A stretch of DNA of 64,000 nucleotides, taken from NCBI RefSeq assembly GCF_045278715.1, contig NZ_CP136420.1, positions 2,709,271-2,773,270 on the forward strand, given 5' to 3'. Under the pieces are notes generated by a model. It worked only from the letters and a program-made list of their open reading frames with translations, did no database searches and was not told the origin of the DNA. Positions within the stretch are counted from its first letter, which is position 1; the number at the start of each line of letters is the position of its first letter. A program made the translations under genes and the position numbers. Source of the DNA: Neomoorella carbonis. GTDB lineage: Bacteria; Bacillota; DSM-521; Neomoorellales; Neomoorellaceae. Shown here in pieces: positions 54,424 through 63,628 of this stretch.

Positions 54424-55111
54424 AGTGCCACCATAATGACAGGAGGGCGGCAAAGAATAGGGCCGGTAAAAGGTTGCCGACATGAATCTCTTTTATTTTC
54501 AGTACACTTAGGGCAATGGCGATAATAAGCAACCCGCCGCTGGCGGTAATTTCTGTTGCTACCGGAGGCGTCAGGTAATTCTGCAGCCAGGCTGCCAGAA
54601 GAGTCAGGCTGCCCTGGTAAACAAGCACAGGTAGTGCCGATAGGGCTACTCCCCACCCCTGGATGGTGCTCATAGTAACGGCGAGAATGCCGTCCAGTAT
54701 AGCCTTGGCATAGAGGGTATTGTAATTACCGCGTAAACCTGCCTCCAGGGACCCCATAATGGCCATGGCACCGACACAGTAGAGAAGGCTGGCGCTTACA
54801 AAGGCCCGGGTAATCTCACCACTGCCGCCGCGGGCGAGGAGTAACTCCAGGCGCTTCCCCAGCTCGGCCAGGCGCCCTTCAATATCCAGGAGCTCTCCGC
54901 AAATGCCACCGGCTACCAGGCTGACAATTATCAGGACGATGTTTCGGCTCTGGATGGCCATGGCCAGCCCTACAAGTAATATACCCAGGCCGGTGGCCTG
55001 GGTAACTGTTGTCAGCAGGCGCTGAGGCAGGCGCCGGCCAATTATCGTTCCCAAAAGGGATCCGGCCAGGATGGCCAGGACATTAACCCACGTACCCCAC
55101 AAGTTCTTCAC
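54422..55111 (-). CDS. DUF554 family membrane protein (YqgA-like)
   Basis: The 229-residue integral membrane protein has NVLAILAGSLLGTIIGRRLP at the start and SLLYCVGAMAIMGSLEAGLR in the middle, both DUF554 features, with about six hydrophobic segments. Transport function is suspected but unproven. It is 33 bases after the pyruvate-kinase-C-like gene. Confidence 0.85.
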   Translation of the reverse strand: MKNLWGTWVNVLAILAGSLLGTIIGRRLPQRLLTTVTQATGLGILLVGLAMAIQSRNIVLIIVSLVAGGICGELLDIEGRLAELGKRLELLLARGGSGEITRAFVSASLLYCVGAMAIMGSLEAGLRGNYNTLYAKAILDGILAVTMSTIQGWGVALSALPVLVYQGSLTLLAAWLQNYLTPPVATEITASGGLLIIAIALSVLKIKEIHVGNLLPALFFAALLSLWWH

Positions 55112-55144
55112 CCCGATTTCAGTTTACTCTCGGCACCTTTCCCT

Positions 55145-55699
55145 TTAAAACTCCCTTGGTTTGCAAATTATCTCTTTGATTTTGGTGGCGAAAAAGTCCT
55201 GGGAATGGGCCGGGCGTAAAACCAGGGCCGTGTCGACGCCTTCGTTGCTCCCGCCCAGGGCGATGACATCCACCCCTGCCGGTATGAGGCCGGCATCCAG
55301 GGCCATACCGGCAACCTCAACGGCCACCTTGGTACCCTGGCCGAAGAGGCGCAATGTATTGGCAATAATTTCAGCCGGATAAATACCCTGGAAGGCGAAG
55401 CGCAGGGCGCGGTCAAGGCCGGCCATCAGGTGGGTGGTGGTCAGGACTTTAATGCCCCCTTCCTCCAGACGCCGCCGCGTGGCCGCATCCATCTCTATTT
55501 CCCCCGGTTTTTTGAAACCGGCCTGATGGGTTACACAAACGATATTTAAATCGTTATTTCCCAGGCACAGTAAGGCGCTGTAGCCCGTTACCGAGGCAAC
55601 GACAACATCCTTTACCCCCAGTTGCCTGGCACGTTCCAGAGCTAATTTAACCGTGCCTTCTGTGTTGGTCTTTCCTTTTGCTTGCCAGTATGTCGTCAT
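55145..55699 (-). CDS. Pyruvate-kinase C-terminal-domain-like protein
   Basis: The 184-residue protein begins MTTYWQAKGKTNTEGTVKLA and has the PK-C alpha/beta fold, with LERARQLGVKDVVVASVTGY and LNIVCVTHQAGFKKPGEIEM. The catalytic barrel of pyruvate kinase is missing. Related stand-alone domains occur in Clostridia and archaea, with no known function. The ATG at 55699 is chosen because AAAGGAGG lies 9 bases upstream. The dispersed repeat R3 lies just upstream, between it and parB. Confidence 0.82.
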   Translation of the reverse strand: MTTYWQAKGKTNTEGTVKLALERARQLGVKDVVVASVTGYSALLCLGNNDLNIVCVTHQAGFKKPGEIEMDAATRRRLEEGGIKVLTTTHLMAGLDRALRFAFQGIYPAEIIANTLRLFGQGTKVAVEVAGMALDAGLIPAGVDVIALGGSNEGVDTALVLRPAHSQDFFATKIKEIICKPREF

Positions 55700-55718
55700 T
55701 GTTGTATCCTCCTTTTCC

Positions 55719-55812
55719 TTGCCTCGAGGACCGGCTCCGGACATTCTTGTCCTCGACCCCGCCCTTATGCTCCACCTGTGGCTGCTTCACCAACCGGGCC
55801 GGGTCGCTCTTT
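55719..55812 (-). repeat. Dispersed repeat, partial copy R3
   Basis: On the minus strand, GAGCGACCC...AAGCAGCCACAGG...GGGCGGGGTCGAGGACA...TGTCC...GGCAAGG aligns with the same segments of R2 (16108-16222), with a small deletion and the hairpin GGACA/TGTCC kept. It lacks the terminal inverted repeats. It is in the spacer between parB and the pyruvate-kinase-C-like gene, again co-oriented with the genes. Confidence 0.65.
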
Positions 55813-55839
55813 TCCCGGTAGACCCCCGGGCACCAAACT

Positions 55840-56724
55840 TTAAAATGTTTCACGTGAAACATTTTCCCTGGTTAGTACGGCTATAATTCTTTCTAAGTCC
55901 TCGGTGCCAAAATAATAGATTTCTATTTTACCTTTATTTTTTCCGTGAGACAGTTTAACCTTTGTGCTTAAAATGTGCTGCAGTCGATCTTCTAGCTGTT
56001 TGACTTCTATATTAACATTTACGTTATTACTTTCCTTTTTGGGAGGGCGGTCGGTTGCAGCCTGCATCTTTTTGGCAATTAATTCTGTCTCCCTTACCGC
56101 CAGTCCTTCTTCTTTAATTTTTCTTGCCAGCACTAACTGTTGTTCCCTATCCTTCAAGCTCAGGATTATCCTGGCATGACCTGGGGATATGGCACCCTTC
56201 CGGAGCATTGCCTGGATTTCTTCCGGCAACTGTAACAGGCGCAGGGCATTGGCGATTACCGGCCGGCTTTTGCCTACGCGGCGGGCGATTTCTTCCTGGG
56301 TAAGATTATGTTCGTCAATTAACGCCTGGTAAGCTTCAGCTTCTTCCATGGGATTCAGATCTTCACGTTGCAAGTTCTCGATCAAAGCTATTTCTGCTGT
56401 TTCCCGGGCATCCAGGTCTTTGATAATGGCCGGTATTTCCCTTAACCCGGCGATTTTACAGGCCCGCAAGCGGCGTTCACCGGCAATTAATTCATAGCGT
56501 TCATCACCAATGGGTCTAACAACAATGGGCTGGATGACGCCGTGGGTTTTAATTGACTGTGCCAGCTCCTCTAATTTCGTGGCATCAAAATCACGCCTTG
56601 GCTGGTGCCGTCCGGCGATAATCCGGTCCACTGCCAGTCGGGTTACTTCTCCGGACAAAACCTCTTTTTCTTCGAGTGCAGGTAATAAAGCTTCCAGGCC
56701 CCGGCCCAGGCCCCTTTTAGCCAT
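55840..56724 (-). CDS. parB: Chromosome partitioning protein ParB (Spo0J)
   Basis: The 294-residue protein begins MAKRGLGRGLEALLPALEEK. The CTP-binding and clamp region has ELIAGERRLRACKIAGL (about residues 78-94) and IALIENLQREDLNPMEEAEA, followed by a helix-turn-helix (LTQEEIARRVGKSRPVIANA) and a C-terminal dimer domain. It loads on parS near the origin. Its last codons, NVSRETF and stop, are read out of the parS site itself. Confidence 0.96.
   Translation of the reverse strand: MAKRGLGRGLEALLPALEEKEVLSGEVTRLAVDRIIAGRHQPRRDFDATKLEELAQSIKTHGVIQPIVVRPIGDERYELIAGERRLRACKIAGLREIPAIIKDLDARETAEIALIENLQREDLNPMEEAEAYQALIDEHNLTQEEIARRVGKSRPVIANALRLLQLPEEIQAMLRKGAISPGHARIILSLKDREQQLVLARKIKEEGLAVRETELIAKKMQAATDRPPKKESNNVNVNIEVKQLEDRLQHILSTKVKLSHGKNKGKIEIYYFGTEDLERIIAVLTRENVSRETF
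55846..55861. promoter_or_regulatory. parS site inside the 3' end of parB
   Basis: TGTTTCACGTGAAACA is a perfect 16-base parS palindrome, extended by AAAA/TTTT to 24 bases. It lies in the last seven codons of parB. No second perfect copy was found in this window. Confidence 0.95.
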
Positions 56725-57478
56725 TGTTCATCACCTCCCGGGCCAGTTCTTTATAGGCTTCGGCCCCGCGGGAACGAGGATCATAGAGACTAATCGGCTG
56801 GCCATAGCTCGGCGCTTCACTTAGCCGCACATTGCGCGGGATGATGCTTTTAAATACTTTTTCGGGGAAGTGATTTTTTACTTCATCTACGACCTGCATT
56901 GACAAATTTGTCCTCGGGTCAAACATGGTCAAGACAACCCCTTCTACTTTCAAGCGGGGGTTTAAGTGGCGGGTAACCAGCTGGATGGTGTTCATCAGCT
57001 GGCCCAGCCCCTCCAGGGCATAATATTCGCACTGAATTGGTATCAAAACGCCTTCGGCTGCCGTCAGGGCATTGATGGTTAGCAGACCCAGGGAAGGCGG
57101 GCAGTCGATAATTATGTAGTCATAGTCATCTTTGACATCCTGCAATGCTTTCTTTAATTTTTGCTCCCTGGCTATGGCTGTCACCAATTCAACTTCAGCA
57201 CCTGCCAGTTCAATGGTCGCTGGTACAAGATCGAGATGGGGTACTTCTGTAGCAATAATTATGCCCGCTATAGGCACGCCATTAATAATAACATCATAGA
57301 TACAGTGCTCGATATGCAGGCGATCAATGCCCAGACCGCTGGTGGCGTTACCCTGGGGATCAATATCTACCAGAAGAACTTTCTTTCCTGCCTGGGCTAA
57401 AAAAGCACTTAAATTGACGGCTGTGGTAGTTTTACCAACCCCTCCCTTTTGATTGGCAATGGCCATAACCTTGCCCAT
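56717..57478 (-). CDS. parA: Chromosome partitioning ATPase ParA (Soj)
   Basis: The 253-residue ATPase has the deviant Walker A AIANQKGGVGKTTTAVNLSA (residues 6-25) and DYIIIDCPPSLGLLT. It works with ParB in origin segregation and, in Bacillus, controls DnaA. Its stop overlaps the parB start by 8 bases. Confidence 0.96.
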   Translation of the reverse strand: MGKVMAIANQKGGVGKTTTAVNLSAFLAQAGKKVLLVDIDPQGNATSGLGIDRLHIEHCIYDVIINGVPIAGIIIATEVPHLDLVPATIELAGAEVELVTAIAREQKLKKALQDVKDDYDYIIIDCPPSLGLLTINALTAAEGVLIPIQCEYYALEGLGQLMNTIQLVTRHLNPRLKVEGVVLTMFDPRTNLSMQVVDEVKNHFPEKVFKSIIPRNVRLSEAPSYGQPISLYDPRSRGAEAYKELAREVMNNG

Positions 57479-57557
57479 GGGATTGACCTCTCCCTTGACT
57501 TTTTTTCTTTATTTCGGCATGTTTGTTATGGTTCCTGCCGGCGACGCTTATTTTCCT

Positions 57558-58298
57558 TTACTTAAGGGGCCGTTTGGCGGGAAGTCCAGGGCGGCGCGGG
57601 TAAGCCGGCGGGGTGACCCTTTCCTTTTTGACTATAACAAGAATGCGTCTTTCTTCCCCCCCCGGAAGCTGACGCTGCCATATTTTTGTCGCAGTACCTC
57701 CCATGAGGTTTATTGCCCCTGCGGCCTCCTTTAATTCCTGCTCGCCGGTCGGTCCTTTATAGGCTGCCATAAAACCTCCTATCTGTACCAGGGGCAGGCA
57801 GTATTCCGCCAGGGTATTTAAAGGTGCTACAGCCCTGGCTACGGCCAGGTGATATTTTTCCCGGTAATTTTTATTTTGACCTACCTCTTCGGCCCGGCCC
57901 CACAGGCATTCAACTCCGTTTAATCCCAACCTGGTTACTACCTTTTCCAGGAATTTAACCTTTTTTTGTTGGGCGTCCAGAAGTGTAAGGTGCAGGTCCG
58001 GCCGGCATATTTTAAGGATAAAACCTGGTATTCCTGCTCCGGTGCCAACGTCGATAACCCTGGCACCTGGCGGGACAGCCAGGGCACAAAAAATGAGGAG
58101 GGAATCCAGGATGTGCTTCCGCCAGATTTCTCCCTCCTCTACAATGGCCGTTAAGTTTATCTGTTTGTTTGTTTCTAAAAGGAGATCGATATAAGCTTTT
58201 ATGGCAGCAGCTTGGTCAACAGTTATATCTACGCCGGCCTTTTTGATTAAATTGTTTATTATATTATTTTTATCCAGCACAGGTATTGACACCTTCAC
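57558..58298 (-). CDS. rsmG: 16S rRNA (guanine527-N7)-methyltransferase RsmG
   Basis: The 246-residue methyltransferase has VIDVGTGAGIPGFILKI (SAM motif I), RAEEVGQNKNYREKYHLAVA and RAVAPLNTLAEYCLPLV. It methylates G527 of 16S rRNA, and its loss can give streptomycin resistance. The GTG start overlaps mnmG by 29 bases. A short Arg/Pro-rich C-terminus is an extension. Confidence 0.94.
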   Translation of the reverse strand: MKVSIPVLDKNNIINNLIKKAGVDITVDQAAAIKAYIDLLLETNKQINLTAIVEEGEIWRKHILDSLLIFCALAVPPGARVIDVGTGAGIPGFILKICRPDLHLTLLDAQQKKVKFLEKVVTRLGLNGVECLWGRAEEVGQNKNYREKYHLAVARAVAPLNTLAEYCLPLVQIGGFMAAYKGPTGEQELKEAAGAINLMGGTATKIWQRQLPGGEERRILVIVKKERVTPPAYPRRPGLPAKRPLK

Positions 58299-60162
58299 GC
58301 CTTTTTTGTTCTAGATAGACCATTAAAATACTGATATCTGCCGGCGTAACACCTGGAATGCGCAGGGCCTGGCCCAGGGAACGGGGCCTTACCCTTTCCA
58401 GATGATCGATACTCTCCCGGGATAAGCCACGGATTTCCCGATAATTGAGATTTTCTGGCAAACGCCTTCCTTCCAGCTTTAACATCCGCTCTACCTGGGC
58501 TTTTTCCTTGGCTATATAGCCTTCGTACTTGAGAATCATTTCGATCTCCCCGGCAATGTCAGCTGGAATTTCTGGAACCACTCCGGCTTCTGCTAAATCT
58601 TGATATTTTATTCCGGGCCTTTTCAGGAGATCGGCCAGGCTGGCTGTCCCCTTCAGCGGTGTTTCCCGGCGGCGTTGTAGGATTTCCTGGATGTTTTCAT
58701 TGTTACTACCAACATGCTGCTTTTGTAAAAGTTCTATTCCCGCTTTGATGGCTTTTTCTTTGGCCTGGAGCTTCCTGTACCTTTCTTCATCCAGGAGCCC
58801 TACTTCATAACCAAGGGCGGCAAGGCGCAGGTCGGCGTTATCTTCCCGCAGCAGCAAGCGGTGTTCGGCCCTGGCGGTAAGCATGCGGTATGGTTCGGTC
58901 ACACCCCTGGTTACCAGGTCATCGATAAGGACACCGATATAGGCCTGATCGCGTCTTAGAATAAACGGCTCTTTTCCCTTTACCAGACGAGCAGCATTTA
59001 TTCCCGCTATTAGCCCCTGAGCTGCGGCTTCTTCATAACCCGAGGTACCGTTGATCTGTCCGGCAGTGAATAAACCACTTATAGTCTTGCATTCCAGCGT
59101 TGCCTTGAGCTGGGTCGGGTCCAGATAATCATACTCAATGGCATAACCCGGCCGCATCAATTCTGCTTTTTCAAGCCCCGGTATACTGTGCAGGGCGGCC
59201 AGCTGGACGTCTTCCGGCAGGCTGGTGGACAGACCCTGGACGTACCACTCTTCCGTTCCTAGCCCTTCTGGCTCCAGGAAGATCTGGTGCGCCGGTTTGT
59301 CGGCAAAACGTACCACTTTGTCTTCTATTGACGGGCAATAGCGCGGTCCTTTACCTTCTATCATTCCGCTAAACAGCGGCGCTCGGTCCAGGTTATCCCG
59401 TATAATCCGATGGGTTGTCTCATTGGTATGGGTCAACCAGCAGGAGACATTGGGCCGATGGCTGTTGTCCTCCCAAAAAGAGAAATTTAAGGGCTCCCTG
59501 TCACCGGGTTGCTCAATCAACTTGTCCCAGTTAATGGAACGGCTGCTGATCCTGGGTGGGGTACCGGTCTTAAAGCGGCCCATGGTGAGACCCAGGTCTT
59601 TTAAACTCGCTGCCAGTTCAATGGCCGGGAACTGGCCGTTAGGACCGCCGGAGTAGGCAACATCGCCAATGATTATCCGTCCCCTTAGATAAGTGCCGGT
59701 AGTTAAAACAACAGCAGAACAGGTAAAGAAAGCTCCCGTCCTGGTCACGACACCCTTGATGCGGCCATTTTCCACCACAAGACGGGTGACTTCCCCCTGC
59801 TTAACTTCGAGATTCTCTTGCCGTTCCAGGGTAAGGGTCATCAGCTGCTGGTAAAGCTTTTTATCAGCCTGGGCCCGCAGGGCCCTGACCGCCGGTCCCT
59901 TGCCGCTGTTGAGACGGCGGATCTGAATGCGGCTGCGGTCGGTATTTAAGCCCATGGCGCCGCCCAGGGCGTCAATCTCCCGTACCAGGTGTCCCTTGGC
60001 CGGCCCCCCCACCGAAGGGTTGCAGGGCATCATGGCAATACTCTCCAGGCTGATGGTCAGCACCAGGGTACGGCAGCCAAGTTTTGCCGCTGCCAGGGCG
60101 GCTTCACAGCCGGCATGACCGGCGCCAACGACGATGACATCGTAATTTCCGGCGTTGTACAT
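58270..60162 (-). CDS. mnmG: tRNA uridine-5-carboxymethylaminomethyl modification enzyme MnmG (GidA)
   Basis: The 630-residue FAD protein starts MYNAGNYDVIVVGAGHAGCE, with the dinucleotide-binding loop GAGHAGCEAALAAAK. TTGTYLRGRIIIGD and GYEEAAAQGLIAGINAARL follow. With MnmE it modifies U34 of tRNAs. The ATG at 60162 gives the usual length; an upstream start at 60198 right after mnmE is less likely. Confidence 0.95.
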   Translation of the reverse strand: MYNAGNYDVIVVGAGHAGCEAALAAAKLGCRTLVLTISLESIAMMPCNPSVGGPAKGHLVREIDALGGAMGLNTDRSRIQIRRLNSGKGPAVRALRAQADKKLYQQLMTLTLERQENLEVKQGEVTRLVVENGRIKGVVTRTGAFFTCSAVVLTTGTYLRGRIIIGDVAYSGGPNGQFPAIELAASLKDLGLTMGRFKTGTPPRISSRSINWDKLIEQPGDREPLNFSFWEDNSHRPNVSCWLTHTNETTHRIIRDNLDRAPLFSGMIEGKGPRYCPSIEDKVVRFADKPAHQIFLEPEGLGTEEWYVQGLSTSLPEDVQLAALHSIPGLEKAELMRPGYAIEYDYLDPTQLKATLECKTISGLFTAGQINGTSGYEEAAAQGLIAGINAARLVKGKEPFILRRDQAYIGVLIDDLVTRGVTEPYRMLTARAEHRLLLREDNADLRLAALGYEVGLLDEERYRKLQAKEKAIKAGIELLQKQHVGSNNENIQEILQRRRETPLKGTASLADLLKRPGIKYQDLAEAGVVPEIPADIAGEIEMILKYEGYIAKEKAQVERMLKLEGRRLPENLNYREIRGLSRESIDHLERVRPRSLGQALRIPGVTPADISILMVYLEQKRREGVNTCAG

Positions 60163-60198
60163 CCTTTTCACCTTCTTTCTATTTAACTTTCTTGTCAT

Positions 60199-61575
60199 CT
60201 ATTTACCAATACAGAAGTCGCTAAAAATCCGGTCCAGGAGATCCTCCCGGGCTGTAGCGCCGGTGATTTCACCCAGGAAATCGCGGGCCGCCCAGAGGTC
60301 AACGGCGATTAAATCGCCGGGCATACCCTCTTCCCAGGCGGCTATGGCGGCGTTAAGGTGCTCCAGGCATTTTTCCAGGGCGTCCCGGTGGCGGGCCCGG
60401 GTAAGGAGGGGCTCTTCCCTCGTCCTTACCACCTTACCGCTGAGGACGATCTCTCTTATCATTCCGGCCAGTTCATCCAGGCCCTTGCCTTCCCTGGCCG
60501 AAATAGTCACCCGGGGGTAGCTGGGGGCAAAAGCCTCCAGCCCGGTCTCTTTTTCACCTACCAGGTCAACTTTATTACCGACGATAATCACACTTTTACC
60601 CGTAATTTCCTGCAGAATGCGCTTATCGTCAGGCAAGATACCGGTACTTAGATCCACGACCATCAGGACCAGATCGGCTTCCTTGACAGCCTGCCTTGTC
60701 CGCGCCACACCGATACTCTCCAGTGTGTCGGCAGTTTCCCGCAAGCCCGCCGTATCGACAAGCCGGCAGGCAAAGCCGCCCAGGAGTAAAGTTTCTTCAA
60801 TGGTATCCCTGGTGGTACCCGGGATCTGGCTGACAATAGCCCTTTCCTGGCGCAGCAGGGCATTTAAAAGGCTGGACTTGCCGACGTTGGGCCGCCCGAC
60901 AATGGCAATTTTCAGGCCCTCGTTGAGGAGACGACCTTCTTCCCAGGTTGCCAGGAGTTTTAATACCTCTTCCCGGGCTTGTTTCAATTTCTCGAGCTCG
61001 CTGGCACTTACCTCGCCGACCTCTTCGGGAAAATCCAGGCTGGCTTCGATTGCCGCCAGTACACCGGTAAGGAAATCGTTTATCGCTGCTATTTTTTGTG
61101 ACAGCTTACCCTGCAGCTGGCCTACGGCAGCAGCCAGTCCCTGGCTGCTCCTGGCGCGAATGACATCCAGTACCGCCTCAGCCTGAGCCAGGTCCAGGCG
61201 GCCGTTTAAAAAGGCACGCCGCGTGAATTCTCCCGGCTCGGCCAGCCTGGCTCCATGGCGTAAAGCAAGTTGTAAAACTCTGGCTACTGCCAGGGCGCCA
61301 CCATGGCAGTTGATTTCCACGACATCTTCGGCCGTATAGCTGTGGGGAGCTCGCATTATGCTTGCCAGCACCTCATCGACGGTTTCCCCTGTTTCGGGAT
61401 CGATAATCACTCCCAGGCGCAGGGTATGGCTGCGGCTGGCAGAAAAATGCGGTCCCCGGCGGGGTTGAAATATTTTACTGGCGATGGCAACAGCATCGCT
61501 CCCGCTCAGGCGTACAATACCGATGCCGCCTTCACCCGGCGGGGTTGCTACTGCGGCTATGGTGTCGGCCAGCAT
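60199..61575 (-). CDS. mnmE: tRNA modification GTPase MnmE (TrmE)
   Basis: The 458-residue protein starts MLADTIAAVATPPGEGGIGI, with an N-terminal folate-binding domain, a helical domain and an inserted G domain IAIVGRPNVGKSSLLNALL (about residues 220-238) with DTAGLRET. It ends in the conserved CIGK. The ATG is behind GGGGAGGACAGGA. It partners MnmG. Confidence 0.95.
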   Translation of the reverse strand: MLADTIAAVATPPGEGGIGIVRLSGSDAVAIASKIFQPRRGPHFSASRSHTLRLGVIIDPETGETVDEVLASIMRAPHSYTAEDVVEINCHGGALAVARVLQLALRHGARLAEPGEFTRRAFLNGRLDLAQAEAVLDVIRARSSQGLAAAVGQLQGKLSQKIAAINDFLTGVLAAIEASLDFPEEVGEVSASELEKLKQAREEVLKLLATWEEGRLLNEGLKIAIVGRPNVGKSSLLNALLRQERAIVSQIPGTTRDTIEETLLLGGFACRLVDTAGLRETADTLESIGVARTRQAVKEADLVLMVVDLSTGILPDDKRILQEITGKSVIIVGNKVDLVGEKETGLEAFAPSYPRVTISAREGKGLDELAGMIREIVLSGKVVRTREEPLLTRARHRDALEKCLEHLNAAIAAWEEGMPGDLIAVDLWAARDFLGEITGATAREDLLDRIFSDFCIGK

Positions 61576-61599
61576 TCCTGTCCTCCCCACATAATAAGA

Positions 61600-61626
61600 C
61601 CCAGTAATACTTAAGGTATCACTGGG
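61600..61626 (-). other. Leader hairpin before mnmE
   Basis: CCCAGTGATAC and GTATTACTGGG pair, with one G-U, around CTTAA. It lies 25 bases before the mnmE ATG and may modulate translation or mRNA stability. Confidence 0.5.
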
Positions 61627-61669
61627 CCACAGATAAATACCTGGGTAATCATATTTTAACGCAAAAAAC

Positions 61670-62290
61670 TTATTGGCGCAAGGCAATAACAATTTTGCGG
61701 TTCGGTTCCTGCCCTTCGCTGAAGGTCAAGATTTCACTATCATTTTGCAGTGCGGTATGGATAACGCGTCGTTCCTGGGGATTCATGGGTTCCAGGACAA
61801 TCCTTTTCCCGGTTGCTTTTACCCGGGCCGACAAGCGGCGGGCGAGATTGATTAATGTTTGCTCCCGGCGCTTGCGGTAGCCCTCTACATCCAGGATGAT
61901 CTTTACTTTGTTCTTTAATACCCTGTTTACGGCCAGGTTGCATAAATACTGCAGGGCATCCAGGTTGTCGCCCCGCCGGCCGATTAAGATACCCAGATCT
62001 TTACCATGAAAACTGACAAAAAAGTATCCTTCCCGCTGCCGTATTTCGATACCTGCTTCAATGTTCATGGCCTTCAATACCCGCGTTAAAAAGTCATTAA
62101 TCACCTTTTCCGGGCTATCGGGCAGAACAACCTTTACCCGGGCCTGGCGTGAACCCAGCAAACCTAAAAATCCCTTACTGCCTTCTTCTAAAATATAAAT
62201 TTCTACCTCTTCCCTTTTGGCCCCCAAACTTCTCAGCGCTGCCTCAATGGCTTCCTCAACAGTCTTGCCGCTGGTTTCGATCTCCTTCAT
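61670..62290 (-). CDS. jag: Jag/KhpB RNA-binding protein (SpoIIIJ-associated)
   Basis: The 206-residue protein has an N-terminal Jag domain (KEIETSGKTVEEAIEAALRS), a KH domain (FFVSFHGKDLGILIGRRGD) and an R3H domain ending ILTFSEGQEPNRKIVIALR. Family members bind RNA and affect cell division. The ATG overlaps the yidC stop. Confidence 0.93.
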   Translation of the reverse strand: MKEIETSGKTVEEAIEAALRSLGAKREEVEIYILEEGSKGFLGLLGSRQARVKVVLPDSPEKVINDFLTRVLKAMNIEAGIEIRQREGYFFVSFHGKDLGILIGRRGDNLDALQYLCNLAVNRVLKNKVKIILDVEGYRKRREQTLINLARRLSARVKATGKRIVLEPMNPQERRVIHTALQNDSEILTFSEGQEPNRKIVIALRQ

Positions 62291-62967
62291 TTGGCGCTGA
62301 TTTCCTCCTTTACCAGCTGCGGTTGCCGGCGTATTAGCCATTGTTCTAAAATGCCCATTAAGCTAAAAGTTACCCAGTAGAGAGAGAGGCCGGCTGAAAA
62401 GCTCCGGCTCATCCAGCCAATTACCAGTGGCATAACAAAAAGCATCGTTCTCTGGGTCTGATCCTGATTGCTGCTAACCATACTAACCTTCTGCTGGAAA
62501 TAAGTTCCCAGGGCGACTAAAATAGGTAAGATATAGGGATCCGGTTGCCCTAGATTGCTTATCCATAAAAAGTTAGCGTGAGCCAGTTCCACGTAGGCCG
62601 GATGATGGACAGGGTCAAAGAAGGTACGCAGGGCAGTGAATAAAGCAAAAAGAATGGGCATTTGCACCAGCAAAGGCAGACACCCCCCCAGGGGATTAAC
62701 GCCTTCTTTCTGGTACAGTTCCATCATGGCCTGTTGGGCTTTCTGGGGGTTCCCTTTATACTTTTTTTGCAGTTCCTGGATTTTAGGTTGAAGTTCCTGC
62801 AGCCGTTTCATGGAACGCAGCTGCCTGTAGGTCAAAGGGAAAAGGATTACCTTAACGAGAATGGTAAATAAAATTATAGCCAGGCCGTAATTGGGTACTC
62901 CTAACGTCCGGGTAATATTATATAAAAATTGTATTGATTGTGAAAGGAAATTAACTAATATACTCAA
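62287..62967 (-). CDS. yidC: Membrane protein insertase YidC (SpoIIIJ/OxaA type)
   Basis: The 226-residue insertase has five membrane segments and the core motif GLAIILFTILVKVILFPLTY. The coiled hairpin LQELQPKIQELQKKYKGNP is characteristic. It lacks the lipobox of many Bacillus homologues. The start is a TTG with AAGGGAGG about 15 bases upstream, so a slightly different start is possible. Confidence 0.93.
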   Translation of the reverse strand: MSILVNFLSQSIQFLYNITRTLGVPNYGLAIILFTILVKVILFPLTYRQLRSMKRLQELQPKIQELQKKYKGNPQKAQQAMMELYQKEGVNPLGGCLPLLVQMPILFALFTALRTFFDPVHHPAYVELAHANFLWISNLGQPDPYILPILVALGTYFQQKVSMVSSNQDQTQRTMLFVMPLVIGWMSRSFSAGLSLYWVTFSLMGILEQWLIRRQPQLVKEEISAK

Positions 62968-63023
62968 CTAGTTCCTGCCTTACCTCCCTTTAGGAAAAGG
63001 CAGCCTTCACCTCCACGCTGGCT

Positions 63024-63245
63024 TTAACGAAGCGGATCATAACCACCAGGGTGCCACGGGTGACAACGTGCCAATCTTTTTACAGCCAGGAAACTTCCCC
63101 GGAACACTCCATATCTGCTGATTGCTTCCAAAGTATACTGGGAACAACTGGGATAGAAACGGCAATTTTTTCCCAGGACAGGGGATATAAATATCTGGTA
63201 TAAACGTATCAAGAACACAATACTTCTTTTAATCACCTGGGCCAC
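63024..63245 (-). CDS. yidD: YidD-family membrane protein insertion factor
   Basis: The 73-residue protein reads LIRLYQIFISPVLGKNCRFY and CSQYTLEAISRYGVFRG, the YidD signature with its Cys residues (C-R-F-Y-P-S-C-S). It assists YidC. The GTG start overlaps rnpA by 17 bases. Confidence 0.94.
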   Translation of the reverse strand: MAQVIKRSIVFLIRLYQIFISPVLGKNCRFYPSCSQYTLEAISRYGVFRGSFLAVKRLARCHPWHPGGYDPLR

Positions 63246-63597
63246 TGCTTTCCTCTTTAGCTAAAATTTTCCCCCAGCGCCCCAAATTTAATACTTCTTG
63301 CTGCAGTTCATTATAGCTACTTTGCACTGCATTTTCCCTGGCTACCAGAACTACATCCAAACCCGGCTGGAAAGAAGTTATATGTTTACGACAGATTTCC
63401 CGCAGGCGGCGTTTTAATAAATTGCGCTTTACAGCTTTGCCTACTTTTTTGGATATGGAAAAACCAAAACGGGTCAGGCCCCAGGTATTGGGTAAGTAAT
63501 ACATTTTTAACATTTTGCCGTTTACTTTGCGTCCCTGACGGTAAACCCGGCGAAAATCCCTTGCCTTGACAATACGCCGCCTCGCAGTTAACAACAT
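63229..63597 (-). CDS. rnpA: Ribonuclease P protein component
   Basis: The 122-residue basic protein has GFSISKKVGKAVKRNLLKRR (about residues 46-65), the RNase P protein signature, after LLTARRRIVKARDFRRVYRQG-type opening. It supports RNase P RNA in tRNA 5' processing. It follows rpmH. Confidence 0.95.
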   Translation of the reverse strand: MLLTARRRIVKARDFRRVYRQGRKVNGKMLKMYYLPNTWGLTRFGFSISKKVGKAVKRNLLKRRLREICRKHITSFQPGLDVVLVARENAVQSSYNELQQEVLNLGRWGKILAKEESSGPGD

Positions 63598-63628
63598 CCT
63601 GCCCCCAGGATAAAGGGATAGGCCTGCC

